Below are positions 1 to 10,656 of a stretch of 64,000 nt of DNA, one piece after another. The stretch spans positions 4,565,850-4,629,849 of the forward strand of contig NZ_CP022584.1 in NCBI RefSeq assembly GCF_002240225.1. The letters are read 5' to 3'. The number at the start of each line of letters is the position of its first letter. The first letter of the stretch is position 1. The notes below the pieces were generated by a model. It had not been told where the DNA came from. It worked only from the letters and a program-made list of their open reading frames with translations, and did no database searches. The translations under genes were made by a program, and so were the position numbers. The stretch comes from Paenibacillus physcomitrellae. Its GTDB lineage: Bacteria; Bacillota; Bacilli; Paenibacillales; Paenibacillaceae.

Positions 1-2229
<2,229 letters not shown>

Positions 2230-2516
2230 AAAATGGACCCCACAAAGTGAAGAAAAGCTGACGAAGCGAACTCCGAATACTTTGGCGGGGACCCGAAAGA
2301 TACCCCAAAAAGTGAAGCGGAGGCTTCGGAGAGTACTACCTAGGTACTTTTCGGGGACCCCGGGAAACCGAGTAAGGGCTAATTCACACTTGATTGTTTC
2401 GTATCCAGTTTTCAGGTGATCAAACATCTGAACCGATTTTAAGCTGCAAGTCCTTTCTAAGGTCTGATATTTTGCTGAAGCGAAAGACGCGGAAGTAAAG
2501 CAGCGCAAAAATCATG
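2230..2516 (+). other. 23S-5S intergenic spacer
   Basis: About 290 bases between the 23S 3' end and the 5S gene. It holds no tRNA and no credible reading frame. It contains GC-rich potential stems (for example around 2290-2365, where GGGGACCC-like segments recur) that could serve in rRNA processing. No promoter or terminator is evident, so 23S and 5S are presumably co-transcribed. Confidence 0.6.
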
Positions 2517-2633
2517 TTTGGTGGCGATGGCGGAGGGGTTCCACACGTACCCATCCCGAACACGACCGTTAAGCCCTCCAGCGCCGATGGTACTTGGACC
2601 GCAGGGTCCTGGGAGAGTAGGACGTCGCCAAGC
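2517..2633 (+). rRNA. 5S ribosomal RNA
   Basis: A 117-base segment with the usual Firmicute 5S form. The ends TTTGGTGGCGA and GTCGCCAAGC pair as the terminal helix, and internal CCATCCCGAACACG and GGGAGAGTAGG boxes are present. It lies between the 23S gene and the tRNA-Ile gene. Confidence 0.95.
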
Positions 2634-2667
2634 GATTCCCTTAGGGGATTTTTTTATCCCTTTGTTA

Positions 2668-2746
<79 letters not shown>

Positions 2747-2778
2747 CCCTAACTTATAAAAGTTGAATTTGTAGATAT

Positions 2779-2854
2779 GGGGCCATAGCTCAGCTGGGAG
2801 AGCGCCTGCCTTGCAAGCAGGAGGTCAGGAGTTCGATCCTCCTTGGCTCCACCA
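2779..2854 (+). tRNA. tRNA-Ala (TGC)
   Basis: Cloverleaf of 76 bases. Acceptor GGGGCCA pairs with TGGCTCC. Anticodon stem CCTGC/GCAGG, loop CTTGCAA, anticodon TGC at 2812-2814. CCA is encoded. Confidence 0.97.
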
Positions 2855-2884
2855 TTTCTGTAAAACTCAATAATTGTTTAATGT

Positions 2885-2958
<74 letters not shown>

Positions 2959-2967
2959 TTGGTTTAT

Positions 2968-3044
2968 GGCGGTCGTGGCGAAGGGGTTAACGCACCGGAT
3001 TGTGGCTCCGGCATTCGTGGGTTCAAGTCCCATCGATCGCCCCA
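2968..3044 (+). tRNA. tRNA-His (GTG)
   Basis: Cloverleaf with anticodon GTG at 3002-3004 in the loop TTGTGGC. The acceptor has eight pairs (GGCGGTCG with CGATCGCC), consistent with the extra G at -1 paired to C73 that is specific to histidine tRNA. CCA is encoded. Confidence 0.95.
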
Positions 3045-3060
3045 TATTTATCCTTATTGT

Positions 3061-3135
3061 TGGGGATTAGCCAAGCGGTAAGGCAACGGACTTTGACTCC
3101 GTCATGCATAGGTTCGAATCCTATATCCCCAGCCA
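3061..3135 (+). tRNA. tRNA-Gln (TTG)
   Basis: Cloverleaf of 75 bases. Acceptor TGGGGAT pairs with ATCCCCA; anticodon TTG at 3093-3095 in loop CTTTGAC; CCA is encoded. This is one of the tRNA types whose wobble uridine MnmH (5994-7031) is expected to modify. Confidence 0.95.
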
Positions 3136-3209
3136 TTTTACTTTTAAAAAGTGAAGTTGAGCTTTGATAATAACTTCGGTTATTGCAGGGATAAAATGAT
3201 TGTTGTTGT

Positions 3210-3282
3210 GAGCCATTAGCTCAGTTGGTAGAGCACCTGACTTTTAATCAGGGTGTCGAAGGTTCGAGTCCTTCATGGCTCA
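3210..3282 (+). tRNA. tRNA-Lys (TTT)
   Basis: Cloverleaf of 73 bases. Acceptor GAGCCAT pairs with ATGGCTC; anticodon TTT at 3243-3245 in loop CTTTTAA. CCA is not encoded. The preceding spacer has a small UUCG-loop hairpin (AATAAC/GTTATT, 3169-3184) without a T-run. Expected substrate of MnmH. Confidence 0.95.
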
Positions 3283-3296
3283 TCTTAATACATAAT

Positions 3297-3371
3297 GCGG
3301 ACGTGGCTCAGCGGTAGAGCATCGCCTTGCCAAGGCGAGGGTCGCGGGTTCGATTCCCGTCGTCCGCTCCA
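3297..3371 (+). tRNA. tRNA-Gly (GCC)
   Basis: Cloverleaf of 75 bases. Acceptor GCGGACG pairs with CGTCCGC; anticodon GCC at 3329-3331 in loop TTGCCAA; CCA is encoded. Last tRNA of the operon. Confidence 0.96.
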
Positions 3372-3383
3372 ATCTAAAGCATA

Positions 3384-3412
3384 AGCGCTTGCGAATTTCG
3401 CGGCGTTTTTTT
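3384..3412 (+). terminator. Probable terminator of the rRNA-tRNA operon
   Basis: An imperfect GC hairpin (TTGCGA with TCGCGG, including G-T pairs) is followed by seven T residues. It lies 12 bases after the last tRNA. Confidence 0.65.
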
Positions 3413-3486
3413 GTTATATTATCGGTCAATGGATCGTTTTTTAGGATTAAGAAAAGAAGTTCATTTAATAGGCTAGGATAGCCCGG

Positions 3487-3519
3487 TTTTCCTCGTTTTC
3501 CTCGTTTTCCTCGTTTTCG
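3487..3519. repeat. Short tandem repeat, 9-base unit
   Basis: Three perfect copies of TTTTCCTCG at 3487-3513, followed by a partial copy TTTTCG. It sits in the spacer between the tRNA operon and the permease gene. No gene or regulatory role is apparent. Confidence 0.8.
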
Positions 3520-3626
3520 TACAGTACAATTAGTTCGGCAAGGACTTCCGTATAAAAATGCAGCATAAAAATAAAGCATAAAAATCCCCTGCCTGTAAAC
3601 TGAGCAGGGGATTCCTTGTTGTTCGC

Positions 3627-4700
3627 TTATAGAATGACCATTGCGGCAAGTCCGGAGAGGATGCCTAATACAACAACGGCGGCAGCTACAAAAGCAAGTA
3701 CCTTTTTCGGATAGGATCTTGAAATCATAAGAAGCGATGGAAGGCTTACCGCTGGCAGGGTGAGCAGTAACGCACCCGCCGGGCCGGTGCCAAGGCCAAA
3801 GGACATAAAGGACTGGATGATTGGAATTTCAGCTGCAGTTGGAATAACGAACAGCATTCCCGCAATAGCAAACCCTATGATAGCCAGCAGATGGTTGCCT
3901 TCGCTAAGTCCTACGTGAGGAAACAGCCAAGCACGGGCAGCGCCGAGAATGAAGACGAATAACAGATAAGCAGGAACGATGCTTAAGAGCATGCTGCCAA
4001 CGCTTTTTAACCAACGAACCAGGAAAGGCCCTTCTTCTTGCTTAACGGCTTCCTCGGTGGTTTCGAGCACTTCTTCCGGGATTTCACTTTTGCCTGCAAA
4101 CCGGTTTGCAAAATAACTGACTCCAAACGTCAGCAGTATACCGAACACCAGACGAAGTACGGTGAATTTCCAAGACAGCACAAACGTCATAAAGATCAGC
4201 GTCGCCGGGTTGAGCGTCGGGTTGCCAAGCCAGAACGCAAGGCTGGAGCCGACGGAGACGTTCTTTTTCCGAAGGCCAACTGCAATCGGCGCTGCACAGC
4301 AAGTGCACATCATGCCGGGGAGGGAGGCTATGCCGCCCAGTGCTGTGCTTTTGAAGGTGGTTTTGCCGAGCACTTTCAGCAGCCACTGTGCCGGAATCAG
4401 CACCTGAACCAGAGAACCGAGCAGGACACCCAGCACGGCGGCTTTCCATACCGACTTGTAGTAGGCTGTCGCATAATCAACTGCTGCCGACCAGGATGGG
4501 GAAGGCGCGGTCTCGGAGCTGCCGGTAAGAATCGAAGAGCCGATAGAGTGGTCAGTGGCGGCTTTAAAAGCTTTTTCATAATAAGGCCACCATTTGACGT
4601 ACGATAAACCTGCCGCCGCAATCAGAAGGAATAAAACCACGAAGATCGCCGTTTTAACATTTCTGTGAGCTGCAGGTGAAGAGCCTGTTAACTGAGACAT
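3627..4700 (-). CDS. Permease of the DUF318/ArsP-like (YraQ) family
   Basis: 357-residue integral membrane protein with about eight hydrophobic segments, beginning with an N-terminal helix near residues 17-36. The central segment GMMCTCCAAPIAVGLRKK matches the cysteine-containing motif of the predicted permease family PF03773, whose relatives include organoarsenical exporters and uncharacterised YraQ proteins. A charged cytoplasmic loop (about residues 205-230) splits the two halves. The substrate cannot be read from sequence. It is transcribed divergently from selD across a 165-base gap, which makes a role in selenium or a chemically similar oxyanion possible; that is inference. The ATG follows an AAAGGAT ribosome site. 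Confidence 0.75.
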   Translation of the reverse strand: MSQLTGSSPAAHRNVKTAIFVVLFLLIAAAGLSYVKWWPYYEKAFKAATDHSIGSSILTGSSETAPSPSWSAAVDYATAYYKSVWKAAVLGVLLGSLVQVLIPAQWLLKVLGKTTFKSTALGGIASLPGMMCTCCAAPIAVGLRKKNVSVGSSLAFWLGNPTLNPATLIFMTFVLSWKFTVLRLVFGILLTFGVSYFANRFAGKSEIPEEVLETTEEAVKQEEGPFLVRWLKSVGSMLLSIVPAYLLFVFILGAARAWLFPHVGLSEGNHLLAIIGFAIAGMLFVIPTAAEIPIIQSFMSFGLGTGPAGALLLTLPAVSLPSLLMISRSYPKKVLAFVAAAVVVLGILSGLAAMVIL

Positions 4701-4865
4701 ATCCTTTGTTACCCCCGATTTCTGAATGAAATAACGTCAATATGATAGTATAACACAAATTTCGCTGTTTTTACCTTGATTTTATTAGTGGTATACTGAT
4801 TGAGGAGTATTTTCAATTGCACGCTCAGTGGAGCCTCATTTTCCATATAAGAAACAGAAAGGTAG

Positions 4866-5924
4866 ATGATAGTTGTGTCAACACAGCAGCCAATCAAACT
4901 TACGTCTTTATCTTCAAAAGGGGGATGCGGTTGTAAAATAGGACCGGCAGACTTGGCTCAAGTGCTCCGCAGCCTGCCTCCAGCGGTTCCTAACCCAGCT
5001 CTGCTGGTTGGCTTGGATACAAGCGATGATGCTGGTGTCTATAAGCTGACGGATGAGCTGGCGCTCGTCCAGACTGTTGATTTCTTTACGCCGATCGTAG
5101 ACGATCCTTATGATTTCGGACAAGTGGCAGCAACCAATGCGATCAGCGATATTTACGCCATGGGCGGCAAACCGTTAACGGCGCTCAATATTGTCGCGTT
5201 TCCGATCCATACGCTGGAGAAATCGGTTTTGACCGAAATTTTGCGCGGTGCTGGCGATAAGCTGAAGGAAGCCGGTGTAACGCTGGTAGGCGGACACTCC
5301 ATCGACGACAAAGAGCCTAAATTTGGTCTGGCCGTTACAGGCCTTGTGCATCCTGACCGGGTACGTACGAATGCCGGGGCTAAGCCAGGGGATCAATTGA
5401 TTTTGACTAAACCTATCGGGGTAGGTATTCTGACCACTTCCATTAAAAAGGATCTGCTCAGCGCGGAGGAAGTGGCACGGGTTACTTCGGTCATGACAAC
5501 CCTGAACAAAACAGCAGCGGAAACGATGGAAAATTATGATGTGCATGCCTGCACGGACGTTACCGGCTTTGGCCTGCTTGGACATGCTTCTGAAATGGCA
5601 AAAGGCAGCGGTACGGGGATTGTCATCTACAAGGACCAAGTACCGTTTCTGCCACGCGTTCGCGAGCTTGCTGAAGCAGGCAGCGTACCGGGAGGAACGA
5701 AAAACAACTATGACCATTTGCAAGGCTCTGTTACATTCCCGGAAGATTTGGATCAAATCGGCCAGTGGATGCTGTGCGATGCGGTAACGTCAGGCGGACT
5801 GCTGATTGCCGTAAACGGAGACCAAGCCGGCGAGCTGTTGAAGCAATTGGTGGATGCTGGAGTCGAAGCGGCATTGATTGGTGAGGTAACTTCGGATCAT
5901 CCAGGGCATATCCAGGTTAAATAA
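4866..5924 (+). CDS. selD: Selenophosphate synthetase (selenide, water dikinase)
   Basis: SelD makes selenophosphate from selenide and ATP, the selenium donor for selenocysteine and 2-selenouridine synthesis. 352 residues, normal for the family. The N-terminal glycine-rich loop GGCGCKIGP carries the catalytic pair Cys21 and Lys24 (aligned to E. coli Cys17/Lys20), so this is a cysteine and not a selenocysteine form. The AIRS-type ATP-binding segments follow (TVDFFTPIVDDPYDFG, GGHSIDDKEPKFGL, DVTGFGLLGH). The start is uncertain: the AAAGG site at 4858-4862 is only 3 bases from ATG 4866 and 12 from the in-frame GTG at 4875. It is followed 69 bases later by mnmH. No selA or selB is in view. Confidence 0.95.
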   Translation: MIVVSTQQPIKLTSLSSKGGCGCKIGPADLAQVLRSLPPAVPNPALLVGLDTSDDAGVYKLTDELALVQTVDFFTPIVDDPYDFGQVAATNAISDIYAMGGKPLTALNIVAFPIHTLEKSVLTEILRGAGDKLKEAGVTLVGGHSIDDKEPKFGLAVTGLVHPDRVRTNAGAKPGDQLILTKPIGVGILTTSIKKDLLSAEEVARVTSVMTTLNKTAAETMENYDVHACTDVTGFGLLGHASEMAKGSGTGIVIYKDQVPFLPRVRELAEAGSVPGGTKNNYDHLQGSVTFPEDLDQIGQWMLCDAVTSGGLLIAVNGDQAGELLKQLVDAGVEAALIGEVTSDHPGHIQVK

Positions 5925-5993
5925 GCCTGCATGACGGATAATTAAAGGATTCTAAGAACAGGGATTATAGACAGAAGCAAGGAGCGAGTAGAT

Positions 5994-7031
5994 GTGTTCA
6001 CAGATATAGAAGTAGAAGAGCTTCTTGCGAAGCAACAGCAACAGGAAATGACGCTGATCGATGTACGGTCTCAGTCCGAGTTTGAGGAATCAACGATTCC
6101 GGGGAGTCTGAATATCCCTTTTTTTAATGATGAAGAACGTGCGGAAATCGGAACCTTGTACAAGCAGGTCAGCGTGGAGGCGGCTAAAAAGCGTGGACTT
6201 GCGATCATTTCGGCCAAGCTGCCTGCTTTGATTGAACAGTTCCAGGAGATCCAGGGAAATAAAGTGGTCTTCTGCTGGCGGGGCGGAATGCGAAGCCGAA
6301 CGACAGCAACTCTGCTGTCCCTGATGGATGTCCATGTCCAGCGCCTGAGCGGGGGCATTCGTTCTTACCGGAAATGGGTAGTAGACGAACTAAGTCAATT
6401 TGAAGTCAAGCCGAAGGCCCTTGTTCTTAACGGGTATACAGGCACGGGAAAAACCTATATACTCCGCAAGCTTCAAGCCGAACAATATCCGGTTCTGGAT
6501 CTGGAGCAAATGGCAGGGCACCGAGGTTCCGTCTTCGGTCAGGTAGGCTTGCGCCCTCATAACCAGAAGACCTTTGATTCTCTGCTGCTGCAAGCTCTTC
6601 TCAAAGTCCAAGACCGCCCTTATATGTTATTGGAGGCGGAAAGCAAACGGATTGGAAAAGTCGCTATGCCGGAATTCCTTGTGAAAAGCAAGGAGGAAGG
6701 GATGCAGCTTTGGATCGATCTTCCTATTGAAGAGCGGGTGAAGCAAATCCTGGAGGATTACCAACCCGAACTCCATCAGGATGCTTGCCTGGCTGCCTTC
6801 CGTAGAATCAAGGAACGTATGCATACGCCGATCGCCAAACAAATCGAAGAGGATTTGCAGGCCGGGCGGTTTGGGGATGCAGCCGAGCAGCTGTTGATCC
6901 ATTACTATGATCCGCGTTACGAGCATACGGCCAGAGAGATCGGGCCTGATAACCTCGTTATGATTAAAGCGGATAACGTGGATGACGCATTGGCACAGGT
7001 CAAACAATATATTTCTGAACCTATAGGTTAG
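5994..7031 (+). CDS. mnmH: tRNA 2-selenouridine synthase
   Basis: MnmH (YbbB/SelU) replaces sulfur by selenium at the wobble 2-thiouridine of tRNA-Lys, -Gln and -Glu using selenophosphate. 345 residues: an N-terminal rhodanese domain with the catalytic cysteine in VVFCWRGGMRS (Cys94), then a P-loop domain with Walker A GYTGTGKT (147-154). The start is GTG at 5994, set by AAGGAG at 5979-5984; an out-of-frame ATG lies 2 bases before. With selD it forms a two-gene selenium unit, closed by a strong hairpin at 7083. Two likely substrate tRNAs are encoded at 3061 and 3210. Confidence 0.95.
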   Translation: MFTDIEVEELLAKQQQQEMTLIDVRSQSEFEESTIPGSLNIPFFNDEERAEIGTLYKQVSVEAAKKRGLAIISAKLPALIEQFQEIQGNKVVFCWRGGMRSRTTATLLSLMDVHVQRLSGGIRSYRKWVVDELSQFEVKPKALVLNGYTGTGKTYILRKLQAEQYPVLDLEQMAGHRGSVFGQVGLRPHNQKTFDSLLLQALLKVQDRPYMLLEAESKRIGKVAMPEFLVKSKEEGMQLWIDLPIEERVKQILEDYQPELHQDACLAAFRRIKERMHTPIAKQIEEDLQAGRFGDAAEQLLIHYYDPRYEHTAREIGPDNLVMIKADNVDDALAQVKQYISEPIG

Positions 7032-7082
7032 ATGACGAGAAACGAGAAACCCTGAATGAGGTGAGGGACTCGTCAAACACCA

Positions 7083-7119
7083 AAGAGGTCTCTGCACAGG
7101 CAGAGACCTCTTGTTGGTT
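7083..7119 (+). terminator. Terminator after selD-mnmH
   Basis: A perfect 13-bp stem (AAGAGGTCTCTGC with GCAGAGACCTCTT), loop ACAG, followed by the moderately T-rich TGTTGGTTT. The stem is symmetric, so it may also serve the convergent peptidase gene. Confidence 0.8.
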
Positions 7120-7211
7120 TAAAGCAGGTATTGCAGGCCGAAAGATGGCTATAGAAGGCTGAAAGAAGCTACTCAGCGTACTCCGTGCTCAATCGGCTTA
7201 GCTCACTCAAC

Positions 7212-8909
7212 TTACAGCGATTTATCGTCGATGCTGTTCAGCCAGCCTTCGATTTCGCCGATCACGGAAGCGATGGAGCCGTCTTCAAACGGCGATTTGA
7301 GTCCGGCCAGCTCGACCAGCTTGAGGAAGGACTGGCTGCCGCCGGCTTGGCAAAGCGTCAAATAATCTTTCCAAGCGGCTGCAAAATCCTCTCTGGAACG
7401 CTTCCAGAACTGGAACGCACACAGTTGGGCAAGCGTGTAATCGATGTAGTAGAACGGCGAGCTGTAAATGTGGCCTTGCTTCTGCCAGAAGCCGCCTTGC
7501 TCCAGATAAGCGTTACCGTCGTAATCGCGGTGCGGCAAGTACTTTTTCTCAATTTCCCGCCATGCATGGTTGCGTTCAGCCGGTGTAGCATCCGGGTTAC
7601 TGTAGACGAAATGCTGGAATTCATCGACGGATACGCCGTAAGGAATGAACTGAAGGCTTTCAGCCAGGTGATTGAAGCGGTATTTGTCCGCATCTTCTTC
7701 AAAGAACAGATTCATCCAAGGCCAAGTGAAGAATTCCATGCTCATCGAATGAATTTCCGCAGCTTCATAAGTAGGGAAAGCATATTCAGGCACGGTCAGG
7801 TTGCGGCTTTCATAAGCCTGGAACGCGTGGCCGACTTCGTGAGTGAGTACGTCGATGTCACCGGAAGTGCCGTTGAAGTTTGAGAAAATGAACGGAGCTT
7901 TATATTCGCTAAAATAGGTGCAGTAGCCGCCGCCTTGTTTGCCTTTTTTGCTGACCAGATCCATCAGGTTGCTTTCGAGCATAAACGTAAAGAACTCGTC
8001 GACCTCTGGGGACAGCTCTTTGTACATTTTGGCGCCGCCAGCGATAATCCAGTCCGGATCGCCTTTAGGATCAGCATTGCCGGTTTTGAATTTCAGGTGC
8101 TCGTCATAAAGCTTCAGGCTGTCCAGACCCAATCGTTCGGCTTGACGGTCTTTCAGCTTCTGCGAAGCCGGTACGATAAATTCAAGCACCTGCTTGCGGA
8201 AGTTGGCGACCATTTCCGGTGTGTAATCCGTACGCATCATGCGGTCGTAACCAAGTCCTACGAAGTTCTCGTAACCCAGCTTCTTGGCGATACGTGTCCG
8301 GACTTTAACCAGATCGTCATAAATGCGGTCCAGTTCCTGGCTGTGCTCTGCCATAAATGCATAGCGGGCTTCGGAAGCGCGCTTACGGAGATCACGGTCT
8401 GTTGATTGCTCGAACGGAACCAGCTGCGGCAGCGTTCTTTCTTCGCCTTCAAACGGAATTTTGGCAGAAGCAATAAGCTGCGAGTATTCGGTGGACAGTT
8501 TGTTCTCGAGCTGCAAGTCCTCAATGATTTCAGGACTGAAAATGCGCAGCGAAATTTCGGCCAGCTGGAACAGCTGGGTTCCCCATTCCTTCTCAAGGGC
8601 CACGCGATTGGCTGAATTCACGATCGCTCTGTAATATTCGGTTATGTATTCCTGGATCACGGGGCCGATTTCATCCATGTAATCCTGTTCGGCTTTGTAG
8701 AAGGCATCCGTAGTATCAATGGAATGGCGCACGCCGACAAGCTGCTGCATAGTCTCGAATTCGCTACGTAGTTTGTTGATGGCGGAGATAGCCTTGCGTT
8801 CTTCATCAAGCGAAGTGGCTGCGCTAAGTTGGGCCAGCAAATTTGTAAATTGCTGCTTGAGCTGCTCGACGTCGGGACGTTCATAGCGGTAATCCTGGAA
8901 TTTTAACAT
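7212..8909 (-). CDS. M3-family oligoendopeptidase
   Basis: Zinc metallopeptidase of the thimet-oligopeptidase/PepF type, expected to degrade short peptides in the cytoplasm. 565 residues, within family range, no signal peptide. The zinc motif HEVGH is at residues 357-361 in the context LTHEVGHAFQAYES; the third ligand should be the Glu in YEAAEIHSM about 25 residues later. The N-terminal 200 residues are helical and charged. Starts at ATG 8909 preceded by GAAAGGG. It converges with mnmH and stands alone. Confidence 0.93.
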   Translation of the reverse strand: MLKFQDYRYERPDVEQLKQQFTNLLAQLSAATSLDEERKAISAINKLRSEFETMQQLVGVRHSIDTTDAFYKAEQDYMDEIGPVIQEYITEYYRAIVNSANRVALEKEWGTQLFQLAEISLRIFSPEIIEDLQLENKLSTEYSQLIASAKIPFEGEERTLPQLVPFEQSTDRDLRKRASEARYAFMAEHSQELDRIYDDLVKVRTRIAKKLGYENFVGLGYDRMMRTDYTPEMVANFRKQVLEFIVPASQKLKDRQAERLGLDSLKLYDEHLKFKTGNADPKGDPDWIIAGGAKMYKELSPEVDEFFTFMLESNLMDLVSKKGKQGGGYCTYFSEYKAPFIFSNFNGTSGDIDVLTHEVGHAFQAYESRNLTVPEYAFPTYEAAEIHSMSMEFFTWPWMNLFFEEDADKYRFNHLAESLQFIPYGVSVDEFQHFVYSNPDATPAERNHAWREIEKKYLPHRDYDGNAYLEQGGFWQKQGHIYSSPFYYIDYTLAQLCAFQFWKRSREDFAAAWKDYLTLCQAGGSQSFLKLVELAGLKSPFEDGSIASVIGEIEGWLNSIDDKSL

Positions 8910-9136
8910 GGTTCAGCACCCTTTCGTTACGATGTAACTCCTATTATATATAATCGCGCGAGCCGATGGCTACTAAAGAATGATTATAGTTTTGTCTGGT
9001 TTAACACGCTGCATGAAGCCCCATACTGGGGATAACGCGCTTTTAATGGAAAAGTCGCTGTTTTGTCACTTAACAATCCAATTGGAAGAGATATATAATT
9101 GACAGAGACAAGAACCTGAATAGGAGAGCTTCGAAC

Positions 9137-9700
9137 ATGAACAGTAAACCGGATCAATACAATTACAAGCCCACAAGCTCCAGGAACTTCACCGGGCTGA
9201 TTATCACCGTATCGATTGTAGCGAATATCATTATTTTGCTTTTGTTCTTCTCCCCGCTGGGGTATCAAGGGGCCGTCGATTTTGACATTACGATTTTCCC
9301 GAGACTGAACGCGATTTTTAACAGCTTTACGTTCATTTTTCTGATAGCGGCTTTAGTGGCGATTATGAAAAAGAACATCCGCGTGCATAAAGTCTTTATT
9401 CTGCTCGCTTTTACGACAACCCTGCTGTTTCTCGTGTCATACCTGACGTTTCATTACATTTCTCCGGATACAGCGAAATATGGCGGGGAAGGGATTATCC
9501 GTCCGATTTATTTCTTTATCCTGATCACCCACAGCTTCCTGGCCGCCGTTGTAGTGCCGCTGGCTTTGTTCGCTCTCGTTTGGGGCTGGACGATGCAGGT
9601 GACCAAGCATAAAAAAATCGTCCGCTGGACGATGCCGATTTGGCTGTATGTCAGCCTGACGGGGGTTATCGTGTATCTGATGATGGCTCCTTATTATTGA
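9137..9700 (+). CDS. ctaM: DUF420 membrane protein, CtaM/YozB-like
   Basis: 187-residue protein with five hydrophobic segments (near 20-38, 58-76, 87-106, 128-147, 163-182) and conserved histidines between them (RVHKVF, TFHYIS, THSF), as in DUF420. The Staphylococcus aureus homologue CtaM is needed for maturation of the aa3-type heme-copper oxidase, and YozB is the Bacillus member. Role here is by family. The ATG follows TAGGAGAG. No oxidase genes are nearby; it converges with the SDR gene on a shared terminator. Confidence 0.82.
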   Translation: MNSKPDQYNYKPTSSRNFTGLIITVSIVANIIILLLFFSPLGYQGAVDFDITIFPRLNAIFNSFTFIFLIAALVAIMKKNIRVHKVFILLAFTTTLLFLVSYLTFHYISPDTAKYGGEGIIRPIYFFILITHSFLAAVVVPLALFALVWGWTMQVTKHKKIVRWTMPIWLYVSLTGVIVYLMMAPYY

Positions 9701-9814
9701 CACTATGTAGTGTTAGCGGAAATCCGTTCACGGAGATTAGCTCTATAAGCCTATTAATGAGCATTACTAAGCTATTACTAAGCTATTAATAAACCTCAAA
9801 TAAGCCGAAACATA

Positions 9815-9856
9815 AAATCAGCCGGATCCTCTTAAGAGACCCGGCTGATTTTTTTA
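9815..9856. terminator. Shared bidirectional terminator
   Basis: Stem AAAATCAGCCGG with CCGGCTGATTTT and an inner CTCTTAAGAG palindrome, then a run of seven T on the + strand and a TTTTA tract on the - strand. It lies between the convergent ctaM-like and SDR genes. Confidence 0.85.
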
Positions 9857-9864
9857 TTTAGTTG

Positions 9865-10599
9865 TTACTGTGGGTTGGTTGTAAACAGGCTTGCTGTCTT
9901 CAGCAGCACTCTTGCCGGCAGCTTCAACGTGCTCACGATGACCTGGGCAACGTCTTCCGGCTGCATCATCCGGTCTTCATCACCGATCGGCAAATTGTTT
10001 CTGGCAGCCAGATCGGTATTGACGGTACTAGGATTGAGGCCTATCACCCGAATATTGGACTTGCGGACCTCATGCATCAAAGCTTCGGTCAATCCGATCA
10101 CCCCGAACTTGGAAGCGCAGTAAGCGGAGCCTGTGGCAAAACCTCGTTCGCCGGCAGTGGAGGCAATGTTGATGATGTCGCCGCTTTTCTTCTCAAGCAT
10201 GGCGGGGAGAGCGGCACGTGTTACATAGTAGGTACCCATCAGATTGACCCGAATGATCCGTTCCCATTCTTCAGGGTCCATGTCGAGCAGGCTGCCGAAG
10301 GTGGCAGTCCCGGCATTGTTGATTAAAATATCAGGGGTACCCAATTCGAGTTCAAGAGCAGCAATGGCGGCTTCGGCTTGATGACGTTCCGAAATATCGG
10401 CTGCACTGCTTACGATTTGAATATCGTATGTACCGGCCAGCTCTTCCTGAAGCTGCTTTAATTCATCAGCATTTCGGGAAATCAGTCCAAGATTGACGCC
10501 TTCTGCGGCCAAGGCGAAAGCGATAGCACGGCCAATGCCTTTGCTGGCTCCAGTAATAATGGCAGTTTTCTTTTGCAGATTTGTAGTTTGTAAGGTCAT
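9865..10599 (-). CDS. Short-chain dehydrogenase, FabG/YoxD-like
   Basis: Rossmann-fold NAD(P)H oxidoreductase of 244 residues. Cofactor loop TGASKGIG (about 17-24), structural NNAG (93-96), catalytic Ser in NIASTAGE and YCASK (Tyr and Lys of the active site). It resembles the 3-oxoacyl-ACP reductase-like YoxD group, but it is not in a fatty-acid operon and the substrate is unknown. The ATG follows an AGGGAGGA site. It lies 57 bases downstream of degV on the same strand. Confidence 0.88.
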   Translation of the reverse strand: MTLQTTNLQKKTAIITGASKGIGRAIAFALAAEGVNLGLISRNADELKQLQEELAGTYDIQIVSSAADISERHQAEAAIAALELELGTPDILINNAGTATFGSLLDMDPEEWERIIRVNLMGTYYVTRAALPAMLEKKSGDIINIASTAGERGFATGSAYCASKFGVIGLTEALMHEVRKSNIRVIGLNPSTVNTDLAARNNLPIGDEDRMMQPEDVAQVIVSTLKLPARVLLKTASLFTTNPQ

Positions 10600-10656
10600 G
10601 TTTAGTTCCTCCCTGAATGGTTGAAAATGGATTTGAGTATGTCCTGCACATGGACA

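Noticed and set aside
3487..3519. Possible CRISPR-like repeat
   Set aside because: The units are 9 bases and directly adjacent, with no spacers and no cas genes.
3280..3579. 99-codon frame on the - strand with an RKRGKRGKRGK repeat
   Set aside because: It overlaps the tRNA-Gly gene and a 9-base tandem repeat; the basic repeat is produced by the DNA repeat.
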